A DNA stretch of 24,409 bases, taken from Candidatus Woesearchaeota archaeon. GTDB taxonomy: Archaea > Nanobdellota > Nanobdellia > Woesearchaeales > SM23-78. Within the stretch, counting starts at the first letter, position 1. Each line of letters opens with the position of its first letter. The notes beneath the pieces were generated by a model. The model ran no database searches. It saw only the letters and a list, made by a program, of their open reading frames with translations, and was not told where the DNA came from. The translations under genes and the position numbers were made by a program. Below, piece after piece: positions 14,276-22,278 of this stretch. Location: the NCBI GenBank assembly GCA_019322375.1, contig JAHWIP010000059.1:1-24409 (forward strand), given 5' to 3'.

Positions 14276-16747
14276 TTATTTACTTATATCTATTTTAAAC
14301 TCTTTGCCCTGCTTTAACTCCAGCTCTTTTGTTCTGATAGTATTAACCAAGTCTTGTTTTAATCCTTTGAGATCAGCATCCTTTATTTTCTTTATATCAA
14401 CAGGAGCTTCAACAACCACCTTGCTAAGCTCATCTTTTAAAGACATCTTATGGGTTGTTTTATATTTTCTTACCTCTGCTATAGCCTTCACACCTATTTC
14501 TCCTGCCTGCTCAGCAGCGTCATCCTTTAACTTCTTGTTATGCTCTGGCCAAGCACTTATATGAACACTCTTGCAGTTCTCCTTGTTTTTAGCAGCATAA
14601 TAAGCATGAAAAAGCTCTTCTGTTATATGAGGCATTATAGGAGCAAATAGTTTTAATATGCCTAAAAACACTGTGTAGAGAGTGCGCTGGGCACTAAGCC
14701 TGGGTTTGCCTGCTTTTTCATCATCACTATAAAGCCTGTGCTTAACAATCTCAAGATAATAATCACAGAAAACATGCCAGAAGAAGTTGTCAACAGCCTT
14801 TTTTGGCTCACTAAAGTTATATGTATCATATTGCTCTGTTGATTTCTTAACAAGCTGGTTGAATTTTGATAAAAGCCACCTGTCAAACACCTCCAGGTCC
14901 TTGAATGCCAGCTTATCACCAGCCTGTTTATTATAATCTTCTAGGTGTGAGAAGCAGAACTTTGAAGCATTCCACATCTTGGTAATGGTTTTTTTGCCTG
15001 ACACAAGCTCTTTCTCAGGGAAATTAAGGTCTTCTCCCAGCTTAGAGCTGCCAGCCATGTATCTAAGGGCGTCTGAACTGTATTTTTTTATCATTTCCTG
15101 AGGCTCAATAATATTGCCTTTGGACTTGCTCATCTTCTTGCCTTTTGGATCAAGCATCCATCCATTAATAAAGCAGTCATGCCAGGGCTTTATCTTGAAA
15201 TGAAGCTTGCTCTTAACAACAGTGTTGAACAGCCAGAAAGAAATAATATCATGGCCTTGGGGCCTCATATCCATGGGATTCTTAACAAGATAATCATATG
15301 TGGCTTTGTGCTTGTCCTTGAACAGCTCCTTAACAATTGTCGGGGTTAGAGAAGAAGTTGCCCATGTATTGATAATATCACTCTCACCTTTTATTTTTTT
15401 GCTCTTGCATTTTTGGTTTGGGCAACTGCTCACAGGCGGCTTGTCTTCTAATGGGTCTACAGGCAGGTCTTTTTCTTTTGCAAGGATAACCTCATCACAC
15501 TCCTCGCAGAACCATACAGGAAAAGGAACACCAAAATATATTTGTCTTGAAATACACCAATCCCATTTCAATCCTTTAACCCAGTTATCATACCTGTTCT
15601 TCATGTGCGCAGGGAACCATTTGAGTTCAGCTCCCCATTTAAGCATGTCTTTTCTTAAGTCTAAGTATTTGATGAACCATTGCTTGCTCTGGATAAATTC
15701 TATAGGTGTTCCGCATCGTTCATGGCAGTTAACTTCATGTGTAATCTGTTTATGCCCTTTTAGCAGGACTTGAGAGTGCAGGTCCATCACTATCTTTTTC
15801 TGGGCTTGTGCAATGCTTAAGCCCTTATAGCCTTTTGCAAGCTCGGTCATCTTGCCGTCCTTTGTGATGGCTTCCTTAACAGGCAGCTTGTGCTCTTTTT
15901 GCCATTCCATGTCTGCCTGGTCTCCAAAAGTGCAGCACATAACAATGCCTGTTCCTTTTTCAGGGTCTGCGCGCTCATCTTCTAGGATTGGAACTTCAAA
16001 ATCAAAAAGCGGAACTTTTGCTTTTTTGCCTTTCAAATCTTTGTATCTCTTGTCATCTGGGTGGTAGAACACTGCAACGCATGCAGGCAATAGCTCAGGC
16101 CTTGTAGTAGAAATAATTAAGTCTTTATCCTCAATCTTGAACACAACATCATTAAAGAATTCATTCTTTTTTTCATCAACCAGTTCAACCTGAGATATGG
16201 CTGTCTCGCACTTAGGGCCCCACATAGCAGCAGCTTCTGTTCTATAAGACCTGCCCATCTTGTAAAGTTCAATAAAAGACCATTGGGAAACCTTTTGGCT
16301 GTGCTTGTCAATGGTTGAGTAGCCAACATTATAATCACAGCTAATGCCCAGCTTTTTCCAGTCATTGATATAGCTTTGTTTTAAGCCTGCTTCAAGCACT
16401 TCCAAGCAAAGCTTTCTAAAAGCCTTTCTTCCCATATCCCTGGCTTTAACACCTTTTAATTCTTGAACCAAGGTCTGGGTTGGCAGACCATTATCATCAG
16501 TTCCAAGAGGCTGAAGAACATTAAAGCTTCTCATCCTCTTGTATCGCGCAATAAAGTCCTGCTGAGAATTGCCAAAAGCATGGCCCATGTGCATTTTTCC
16601 GCTAACAGTAGGCGGAGGAGTATCAATACTATATATAGGCTTCTTAGTGTGAGGGATGTCAGGATCAAACTTGTAGATATCCTGTTCTTCCCAGTACTTC
16701 TGCCACTTCTTCTCAACAGCCTCAGCATTATAAGATTTGTCTAACAT
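14276..16747 (-). CDS. valS: Valyl-tRNA synthetase
   Basis: 823 residues, class I aminoacyl-tRNA synthetase that charges tRNA-Val with valine using ATP in the cytosol. N-terminal KKWQKYWEEQDIYKF and PPPTVSGKMHMGHAF carry the HIGH-type motif (HMGH 53-56). The CP1 editing domain follows (STTRPELLPACVAVFYHP). A Cys pair (CEECDE) with a later CPNQKC forms a likely zinc site. KMSKS is at 538-542 (KKMSKSKGNIIEP), followed by the anticodon-binding helical domain. The bacterial C-terminal coiled-coil arm is missing, and the length is slightly below the usual 860-950, in line with a small archaeal genome. A TATA box about 30 bp before the ATG suggests a leaderless transcript. Confidence 0.97.
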   Translation of the reverse strand: MLDKSYNAEAVEKKWQKYWEEQDIYKFDPDIPHTKKPIYSIDTPPPTVSGKMHMGHAFGNSQQDFIARYKRMRSFNVLQPLGTDDNGLPTQTLVQELKGVKARDMGRKAFRKLCLEVLEAGLKQSYINDWKKLGISCDYNVGYSTIDKHSQKVSQWSFIELYKMGRSYRTEAAAMWGPKCETAISQVELVDEKKNEFFNDVVFKIEDKDLIISTTRPELLPACVAVFYHPDDKRYKDLKGKKAKVPLFDFEVPILEDERADPEKGTGIVMCCTFGDQADMEWQKEHKLPVKEAITKDGKMTELAKGYKGLSIAQAQKKIVMDLHSQVLLKGHKQITHEVNCHERCGTPIEFIQSKQWFIKYLDLRKDMLKWGAELKWFPAHMKNRYDNWVKGLKWDWCISRQIYFGVPFPVWFCEECDEVILAKEKDLPVDPLEDKPPVSSCPNQKCKSKKIKGESDIINTWATSSLTPTIVKELFKDKHKATYDYLVKNPMDMRPQGHDIISFWLFNTVVKSKLHFKIKPWHDCFINGWMLDPKGKKMSKSKGNIIEPQEMIKKYSSDALRYMAGSSKLGEDLNFPEKELVSGKKTITKMWNASKFCFSHLEDYNKQAGDKLAFKDLEVFDRWLLSKFNQLVKKSTEQYDTYNFSEPKKAVDNFFWHVFCDYYLEIVKHRLYSDDEKAGKPRLSAQRTLYTVFLGILKLFAPIMPHITEELFHAYYAAKNKENCKSVHISAWPEHNKKLKDDAAEQAGEIGVKAIAEVRKYKTTHKMSLKDELSKVVVEAPVDIKKIKDADLKGLKQDLVNTIRTKELELKQGKEFKIDISK

Positions 16748-16770
16748 GCTATGTATTTGGGGAGAATAAG

Positions 16771-16781
16771 GTTATATAAAG
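16771..16781 (-). promoter_or_regulatory. TATA promoter of valS
   Basis: The minus strand reads CTTTATATAAC, about 30 bp before the valS ATG at 16747; a leaderless start is predicted. Confidence 0.55.
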
Positions 16782-16817
16782 TTTATTGTTAGTTAAGTTA
16801 AAAATGATGTAAGAGAA

Positions 16818-16830
16818 AAATTTATATATC
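16818..16830 (+). promoter_or_regulatory. TATA promoter of the Cys-rich membrane protein gene
   Basis: AAATTTATATATC is centred about 27 bp before the ATG at 16851. It forms a divergent promoter pair with valS. Confidence 0.55.
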
Positions 16831-16850
16831 TATAATAGATAAGACTGACT

Positions 16851-17864
16851 ATGTTAAAGAAAACATTAATATCTCTATCCTTAGTCTTTTTATTAATGTT
16901 TTTCATACCAGAAGTTAGTAGTTGCTATTTTGGAGGCAGAGATTACTTTAACGAATCTAAGATTAGCCTTTTACAAACAGATTATTATTTTGATTTGGAG
17001 AAAATAAAAGACAATCTTGGGGAAGATTATTATTTGGAGGATAATAACTCCTTGTTTTTTAATTGTGTTGACAATTCTCCTTGTAGCCTAGTTATTTCCC
17101 AAAAAACAGCTCTATTTCAATTTAAGAACTTTTTAGATGCGGGGTACTGGAGAGGCCAATTAAAATATACTTATGAACAATACTTAGAAAAATATGAAGA
17201 GTACAAGGGAACTCTTAGGAATTCTTGTTTATTTAACTTGGCTTGGATGCATAAAATAAGTGCTACAAGCTTGGGTATGGAAGATATAAACAAAATTTGT
17301 GATGTTATTGATTTAAAGGGCTATGTTGGTTATGGAAAACTAAATTCATATATAGCTTACCAGAATTGTATAAAAGAAGATTCTTGTGCTAATGATTGTT
17401 CTGAATCGTTTTCTCAATGCACATATGTTTGTGAGGGAGAGTACCCTCTCAGTGATAGGGATAGAAATCTCTCATTAATGAATAAATTGAATGAGTGCAG
17501 AGAGAGCTGTAAAAGAAAGAGAGAGTACTGTCTAGATGCTTGCACTGAGTTTAAACAATGTATAGAAGCTAGTGAAGCAAATCAATGGTTATTTGCGCGG
17601 AATAGTTGTGCTTTCTTAGAAGACGGCTTGATTTGCTATGAATGTGGGGGTGAGGATATTAAGGAAGCATCATTTAAGTTTCCTGAGATGTCAAGGAATT
17701 TTTATAATGAAATTAAGCCGTTAATAGATTCTAATATTGATTTTAAAGAAAAAGAAATAAAAGGGAAAAATTACACTAACCTGATTTTTATTCTAATTTT
17801 CATTTGTTTATTAGCAATAGTTTTAGCAGTTGTTATTATCAAGAAAAAGAATAAACAATATTAA
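16851..17864 (+). CDS. Cys-rich secreted protein with twin CX3C-X6-CX3C motifs and C-terminal anchor
   Basis: 337 residues, unrecognised family. Signal peptide 1-24, extracellular domain, membrane helix about 309-330, Lys-rich cytosolic end. The extracellular part has 14 cysteines between residues 150 and 265. Eight of them form two copies of an identically spaced motif, C179-x3-C183-x6-C190-x3-C194 and C216-x3-C220-x6-C227-x3-C231, predicted to be helical and disulfide-bridged, similar in principle to CX3C helical hairpins. A final CYECGG (262-267) may be another disulfide or metal site. Base composition is more AT-rich than its neighbours, with frequent A/T-ending codons. Monocistronic, leaderless by promoter position, convergent with the next gene. 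Its function is unknown. Confidence 0.8.
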   Translation: MLKKTLISLSLVFLLMFFIPEVSSCYFGGRDYFNESKISLLQTDYYFDLEKIKDNLGEDYYLEDNNSLFFNCVDNSPCSLVISQKTALFQFKNFLDAGYWRGQLKYTYEQYLEKYEEYKGTLRNSCLFNLAWMHKISATSLGMEDINKICDVIDLKGYVGYGKLNSYIAYQNCIKEDSCANDCSESFSQCTYVCEGEYPLSDRDRNLSLMNKLNECRESCKRKREYCLDACTEFKQCIEASEANQWLFARNSCAFLEDGLICYECGGEDIKEASFKFPEMSRNFYNEIKPLIDSNIDFKEKEIKGKNYTNLIFILIFICLLAIVLAVVIIKKKNKQY

Positions 17865-17891
17865 TTTTTTTAAAGTTAAATTTTTAATTAC

Positions 17892-18461
17892 TTATTTCTT
17901 CTGCAACATCTCATCAACCCTCTTTAGATATCTCATCAACACCTTGTTCTGGTGCTCAACCTGAGCTAGCTTGTCATGCAGTTCTTTTCTTAAGGTTTTT
18001 AGGTCATTATGCCCTGCTTTTTTTCTATGAGTCTTGCGTATGCGCTCTAAGTCTTCTAAAGACTCTTTGACCCCAACAAACCTGTCCTCGCATTCCTTTT
18101 TACTAACATGCTCTTTTGCCATTACCTGACTCCTTGTCATTCTATGAGATTCCTTTATCTTGCCTAGCTCATTAACCAGCTGTGTCATGAACCTGGCATT
18201 CTCTGCCAGCACTTCTTCGTGCTTTTCAGACTTCTTTAAGTCCTTTCTTAGCTCTTCCAGCTCATGCTTTGAAACCAGTTCTTTCAAGTCCTCCTCAAAC
18301 TTGTTCATGTCAGCTATTTTCTTTGCAAGAACCACTTCCTGCTGAGCAAGGCTTTTCTCAAGCCTTTCCAGTCTTTCAAGCTCTTTTTCCTGCTTGTCAG
18401 CTCTTTTCTTTAAACCAGAAAGCTCTTTTGCCAGGTCTTTTTCAGGATTTTTTTTAAACAA
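17892..18461 (-). CDS. Coiled-coil protein (TTG start)
   Basis: 189 residues, almost entirely heptad-like and rich in K/E/L: residues about 8-100 and 130-185 are predicted coiled coils, with no signal peptide or membrane segment. The reading frame begins at a TTG codon (18461): the only residues upstream before an in-frame TGA are two codons, and the first internal ATG is about 50 residues in, inside the coiled coil. Not recognised. It might be a structural or scaffold protein. It is convergent with the Cys-rich protein and divergent from the MCM-like ATPase gene. Confidence 0.7.
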   Translation of the reverse strand: MFKKNPEKDLAKELSGLKKRADKQEKELERLERLEKSLAQQEVVLAKKIADMNKFEEDLKELVSKHELEELRKDLKKSEKHEEVLAENARFMTQLVNELGKIKESHRMTRSQVMAKEHVSKKECEDRFVGVKESLEDLERIRKTHRKKAGHNDLKTLRKELHDKLAQVEHQNKVLMRYLKRVDEMLQKK

Positions 18462-18540
18462 GGTTACTCAGCCTCTTTTTTATAATAAAATAGGTTTAGG
18501 AGTTTAAATATTTTTCTTACTAATGAACAAATTCAATAAT

Positions 18541-18550
18541 TATATATACT
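18541..18550 (+). promoter_or_regulatory. TATA promoter of the MCM-like ATPase gene
   Basis: TATATATACT is centred about 29 bp before the ATG at 18574. An in-frame ATG at 18523 lies upstream of this box and would not be transcribed, which decides the start. Confidence 0.6.
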
Positions 18551-18573
18551 TTAAGTTCTTATCTGTTCTTATC

Positions 18574-19839
18574 ATGGCAGAGACCAGGAAGAAGAAAAAA
18601 AATAAGAGGGAATCTAAAAAATCACAGAAACCTGCAAAGGCAAAGAAACAAAAATTTGGGAGTTTTTGGACATCAATCATTCCTCTTGACAAGGATGACA
18701 AGGTAAGGCTTGACTTGGTGCAGGAAGTGTTTGAGCCTTCAGAAGTCAAGGTTTTAAAGCACTTGTTAAAGTCTCATAAAGCCAGGTTTGCAGAGGCAGA
18801 CTTTGATACAAGCACTGGTTTTCTTCAGGACTCAAAATACCTGTCCCTGGTTTGCAATGTTGTTGATGAACAAGTAAAGAAAAAGATTGGAGAGCTTAAC
18901 ACAAAATTAGTCAGGAGTGAGAAGCAGAAAGTGTTTGAGCAGTTCTCTAACCAGACAGAAGAAAAGATTCTTAGCTTGATAGCACCTAATATTATTGGGT
19001 TGGAAGAAGTTAAAAAAGCAGGGCTTATACAGCTGTTTGCAAGGGAAAAAGCGCACATACTTCTTCTGGGAGACCCAGCCACAGGCAAGACAGACATATT
19101 AAGGTCTGTTGCAGAGCTTGCGCCTGTAAGCAGCTTTGGCCTTGGCAGTGGTGCCAGCAAAGCAGGCTTAACCCTTGTAGTCATGGGCAAAGAAGTGGTT
19201 AAAGGGCTTCTTCCTCTTGCTGATAAAGGAGTTGCTTGTATTGATGAACTTAACCTGTTAAGAAATATTGACAGGGCTGGTCTGCTTAATGCCATGGAAA
19301 AAGGCTTTGTGACTTATGATAAAGGCAACACTCACCTCAAGCTTGATGCTAATGTTAATGTGTTTGCAACTGCTAATCCAGATGGTGACAGGTTTGTTGG
19401 CAGAACTATTGGTGTGCTTAAAAAACAGGTTCCTTTTGACTCTGCCCTGCTCAGCAGGTTTCACTTAGTTTTTCTAATAAGAAAGCCTGGCACAAGGGAG
19501 TTCTTGCAGATAACTGACAAGATTATCAAGGGAGAAAAGAAAAAAGCTCATGAGAATGATGTCAGGTTTGTAAAGGAATATGTGGCTTATGCCCTGGCTA
19601 GGAAGGTTGAGTTTGACAAGAACCTTAGCGAGCTAATCCAGGGCTTTGTACAGGATGTTAAAAAAGACGAGGATAAGTTCTTGGTTGAGATAAGCCCAAG
19701 GATTGTTATTGGCATTATGAACATGGCAAAAGCAGCTGCCAGGATGAGATTAAAGGAAAAAGTTGAAAGAGAAGATATTATCAAGGTTTTGAAAATATTT
19801 AATTCTGCATTGTATGTTAAGAAAGATGAAAGAGAGTGA
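18574..19839 (+). CDS. MCM-like AAA+ ATPase lacking the usual N-terminal domains
   Basis: 421 residues. A Lys-rich tail (1-30) and a short helical region (to about 135) precede an AAA+ module with MCM hallmarks: Walker A GDPATGKT (166-173), then GLGSGASKAGLTLVV, equivalent to the MCM G-S-S-x-x-G-L-T segment; LADKGVACIDELN with Walker B; NAMEKGFV; sensor 1 ATANPDG; arginine-finger LLSRFHL (292-298), where MCM has SRFDL; and a lid resembling MCM (SPRIVIGIMNMAKAAARMRLKEKVEREDI). The normal MCM N-terminal OB fold and zinc finger (about 250 residues) are absent, so it is unlikely to be the replicative helicase itself; a remodelling or accessory AAA+ role is inferred. The next gene overlaps its 3' end by 14 nt. 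Confidence 0.85.
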   Translation: MAETRKKKKNKRESKKSQKPAKAKKQKFGSFWTSIIPLDKDDKVRLDLVQEVFEPSEVKVLKHLLKSHKARFAEADFDTSTGFLQDSKYLSLVCNVVDEQVKKKIGELNTKLVRSEKQKVFEQFSNQTEEKILSLIAPNIIGLEEVKKAGLIQLFAREKAHILLLGDPATGKTDILRSVAELAPVSSFGLGSGASKAGLTLVVMGKEVVKGLLPLADKGVACIDELNLLRNIDRAGLLNAMEKGFVTYDKGNTHLKLDANVNVFATANPDGDRFVGRTIGVLKKQVPFDSALLSRFHLVFLIRKPGTREFLQITDKIIKGEKKKAHENDVRFVKEYVAYALARKVEFDKNLSELIQGFVQDVKKDEDKFLVEISPRIVIGIMNMAKAAARMRLKEKVEREDIIKVLKIFNSALYVKKDERE

Positions 19840-20383
19840 TAAGTTTAACAAAGCAGTTCTTGTATTAATTCTTATAATAATTATTCTTATGTTGGCTTCC
19901 TGCTTAGAGTATGTGCCTGAAGAAGAGCTGGAAGAAATAGAAGTTGAACCAGATATTATTGAGGAAGAAGTTGAACAACAGAAATCAGAGATTTCTGAGG
20001 GTTCCTCCGGAACCGAAGAGGAAGAGTTAGTTGAAGAGACAGAAAAACCTGAAGAAGTTGCAGAGGAAGAAGAAGTTGAGGGAGAACCTATAGAGGAACA
20101 AGCAGAACAAGTTGATGAAGAGCAAATCCCTGCAAGAGTGAGTGAAGTAGAATTTTATTTCCTGCTAAAAAAGAAAGCTTATTTCAAACATATTCTTAAA
20201 GAGAATGAAAAGAAAACATATAATGTATCAGGCTTTATAGTATCAATAGAGCCAATATTCATAGCTCAGAATGAAGTGAAATTCAAAATCAACAACTTCA
20301 CAACCAAAGCCCTGGAAGAAAAAGACTCTGATTCTACACAGGAGTTTGAGATAATTGTGAAGGATATATATTATCGGCAGTGA
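19826..20383 (+). CDS. Acidic lipoprotein with small C-terminal beta domain
   Basis: 185 residues from the ATG at 19826, which overlaps the end of the MCM-like gene by 14 nt; an in-frame ATG 12 nt earlier would only add MLRK. A hydrophobic helix (9-24) ends in the lipobox LASC with C26 as the lipidation site. About 75 residues of Glu-rich, low-complexity linker follow, then a compact C-terminal domain (about 105-185) with FYFLLKKKAYFKHIL and VKFKINNFTTKALEEKDSD. This looks like an exported, lipid-anchored protein with an acidic stalk. Function unknown; overlap suggests translational coupling to the ATPase gene. Confidence 0.75.
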   Translation: MKESDKFNKAVLVLILIIIILMLASCLEYVPEEELEEIEVEPDIIEEEVEQQKSEISEGSSGTEEEELVEETEKPEEVAEEEEVEGEPIEEQAEQVDEEQIPARVSEVEFYFLLKKKAYFKHILKENEKKTYNVSGFIVSIEPIFIAQNEVKFKINNFTTKALEEKDSDSTQEFEIIVKDIYYRQ

Positions 20384-20406
20384 TTCTTATTATTTCTAAC
20401 AAAAAA

Positions 20407-20415
20407 CTATATAAA
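20407..20415 (+). promoter_or_regulatory. TATA promoter of the mscS-phosphoesterase unit
   Basis: CTATATAAA lies about 27 bp before the ATG at 20438, supporting that start and a leaderless mRNA. Confidence 0.5.
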
Positions 20416-20437
20416 CCCCTCTTATTTCCAAACTTCC

Positions 20438-21523
20438 ATGGTATTTTTAGACACTATGCTCTGGGGAAATACATATTTACAGTATTTAATTTTAATTGTA
20501 TCAATTATTCTTGGTATTGCTGTTGGCAAGGCTTTTTACTGGCTAAGCACCAAGTTCATAAAGGTGTTTACTGCCAAAACCAAGACCAGGCTTGATGACC
20601 TGATTATATATCATTTGGAAAAGCCTGTTGTTTTTCTTATCATCCTTGGAGGAATCTATTATGGAGTTAACCAATTAACTCTTTCAGCAAAGATTCATGA
20701 TTTTATAAGCCAAGTTTTTCTGGTTCTTTTTGTTTTATGTGTAACCTGGGTTGTGATTAACCTGATAGAATCATTTATTGAATATTATCTAAAGCCAATG
20801 GCAGAGAAAACCAAATCAGACCTTGATGACCACTTAATACCAATTATTAGGAAGCTTGTTAAAATTGTGCTTTGGATTATTGTGCTAATTATGCTCATTA
20901 AAAGGTTTGGTGTTGATATTTCTGCACTACTAACTGGTGTTGGTATTGGTGGTTTAGCATTTGCTTTTGCAGCCAAAGACCTTTTGGCCAACTTGTTTGG
21001 TGGTGTAGCCATACTAACTGACAAGCCTTTTAAGCTGGGTGACAGGATAAAAGTAGGGGATAATGATGGGTTTATAACAGAGATAGGACTTAGAACCACC
21101 AGAATGAGAACCTTTGACGGCACCCAGATAGTGATACCCAACTCCTTGATAGCTGATTCTGTTATTGAGAATGTTTCAAGGGAAAAGGCAAGAAGAGAAA
21201 AAATAGTTATTGGAGTTGAGTATGGCACTCCTCAAAAGAAAATGCTTGAAGCAGAGCAAATACTAAAAGATGTTATCAAGAAGAACAAAAGCACTGATGA
21301 TAATAGCATTGTCACCTTTAAAGAATTTAGTGATTCCTCACTTAACATACAAACAATTTACTGGATAAAAGACATTAACAAGATTCTTGATACCCAGCAC
21401 GAAGTAAACATGGCAATAAAGGAAAGATTTGAGAAAGCAAAGATAGAGATGGCTTTCCCAACCAGGACAGTGCATCTTGCTAAACCAACACCTAAGCCTA
21501 AACAAAAAAAGAAAAAGAAATGA
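20438..21523 (+). CDS. mscS: MscS-family mechanosensitive channel
   Basis: 361 residues. Membrane helices at about 12-35, 64-83, 89-112 and 139-155, then the pore helix TGVGIGGLAFAFAAKDLLANLFGG (166-189) and the beta-domain signature DKPFKLGDRIKVGDNDGFITEIGLRTTRMRTFDGTQIVIPNS (195-236), both diagnostic of MscS. It would open under membrane tension to release solutes during hypo-osmotic shock. The C-terminal vestibule is followed by a Lys-rich tail. A longer frame is not possible because of the promoter position. The stop codon overlaps the start of the downstream phosphoesterase gene in an ATGA arrangement. Confidence 0.95.
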   Translation: MVFLDTMLWGNTYLQYLILIVSIILGIAVGKAFYWLSTKFIKVFTAKTKTRLDDLIIYHLEKPVVFLIILGGIYYGVNQLTLSAKIHDFISQVFLVLFVLCVTWVVINLIESFIEYYLKPMAEKTKSDLDDHLIPIIRKLVKIVLWIIVLIMLIKRFGVDISALLTGVGIGGLAFAFAAKDLLANLFGGVAILTDKPFKLGDRIKVGDNDGFITEIGLRTTRMRTFDGTQIVIPNSLIADSVIENVSREKARREKIVIGVEYGTPQKKMLEAEQILKDVIKKNKSTDDNSIVTFKEFSDSSLNIQTIYWIKDINKILDTQHEVNMAIKERFEKAKIEMAFPTRTVHLAKPTPKPKQKKKKK

Positions 21524-21951
21524 GTGCAAAAAAGATTAGCAAAAAAAAGAAAAAATCTTCTTCTCCAATTTTTGTAGTGCAAAAACATGCAGCAAGCCAT
21601 CTTCACTGGGATTTTCGCCTTGAATTAGACGGTGTTCTAAAAAGCTGGGCAATACCTAAAGAGCCGAGCATGGATCCAAAGGTAAAAAAATTGGCTGTGC
21701 AAGTAACTGATCACGACCTTAGCTACGCATCCTTCCAAGGAACAATCGAAGAAGGACATTATGGCGCAGGCAAAGTAGAGCTCTGGGATAATGGAACTTA
21801 TGAAATGGAAACTCGCAAAGATAACAAGATGGTATTTTTTCTTCATGGCAAAAAGTTGAAAGGCAGATTTACAATTCTGAAGTTTGAAAAAGCAGGACCA
21901 AAGAACTGGTTGTTTTTTAAAACTAAAGAGGAGCATAAAGTAAAGGAATAA
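21520..21951 (+). CDS. Stand-alone LigD-type 3'-phosphoesterase
   Basis: 143 residues, a single PE domain without ligase or polymerase domains. It contains QKHAASHLHWDFRLELDG (21-38), PKEPSMDP, VQVTDHDLSYASFQGTIEEGHYGAG and a final LFFKTKEE. By family knowledge, H23, H29, D31, R33 and H65 correspond to the manganese-binding and catalytic residues of Pseudomonas LigD PE, so the enzyme should remove 3'-phosphates or 3'-ribonucleotides at DNA ends. Stand-alone PE proteins are known in archaea. No Ku, ligase or polymerase gene is in the window. The start codon overlaps the mscS stop by 4 nt, so translation is probably coupled to the channel gene, an odd pairing. Confidence 0.93.
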   Translation: MSAKKISKKKKKSSSPIFVVQKHAASHLHWDFRLELDGVLKSWAIPKEPSMDPKVKKLAVQVTDHDLSYASFQGTIEEGHYGAGKVELWDNGTYEMETRKDNKMVFFLHGKKLKGRFTILKFEKAGPKNWLFFKTKEEHKVKE

Positions 21952-21975
21952 TCACAAAACACACAAAACCTTCAA

Positions 21976-22008
21976 CAAAAATCAAAAACGATTTTTGAGA
22001 ATTTTTTG
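21976..22008 (+). terminator. Stem-loop plus T-run after the phosphoesterase gene
   Basis: CAAAAATC-aaaaac-GATTTTTG gives an 8-bp stem and 6-nt loop, followed within a few bases by a run of six T. It ends the mscS-phosphoesterase unit just before the next promoter. Confidence 0.5.
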
Positions 22009-22023
22009 CAAACACACAAAAAA

Positions 22024-22031
22024 TTTATAAA
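22024..22031 (+). promoter_or_regulatory. TATA promoter of the zinc-ribbon protein gene
   Basis: TTTATAAA preceded by an A-rich BRE lies about 26 bp before the ATG at 22054. This fixes that start over the ATG at 22006, which lies upstream of the promoter. Confidence 0.6.
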
Positions 22032-22053
22032 CCCTCCACTAATTCTCGACTTT

Positions 22054-22278
22054 ATGCCTAAAAAGAAAGAAGAAACCAAAGCAGAGGAGAAAATACCAGA
22101 GCAAGCTATTGCTCAGGAAAAATGCATGTCCTGCAATACAAGTGTTGTTAATGATATAGGCACTGTTAGGTTTCCCTGCCCTAACTGCGCTAAACACACA
22201 ATTATCAGGTGCTCTAAGTGCAGGAAAACAGTTGCAAAGTATAAGTGTCCTGAGTGCGGGTTTGAAGGGCCCAACTAA
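22054..22278 (+). CDS. Zinc-ribbon RNA-binding protein with translation role (COG2888 type)
   Basis: 74 residues. A charged N-tail is followed by four CxxC pairs: CMSC (24-27), CPNC (42-45), CSKC (53-56), CPEC (65-68), forming two zinc fingers. The pattern VRFPCPNCAKHTIIRCSKCRK and YKCPECGFEGPN is highly conserved in this archaeal family. It is normally co-transcribed with elongation factor 1-beta and is considered a translation-associated RNA-binding protein. Here the aEF1B gene lies 534 bp downstream on the same strand, but a lipoprotein gene in opposite orientation separates them. Stops are adjacent (22278/22279) with that gene. Confidence 0.9.
   Translation: MPKKKEETKAEEKIPEQAIAQEKCMSCNTSVVNDIGTVRFPCPNCAKHTIIRCSKCRKTVAKYKCPECGFEGPN

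Noticed and set aside
18523..18573. N-terminal extension of the MCM-like protein
   Set aside because: These 17 codons include the TATA box itself, so they lie upstream of the predicted transcription start.
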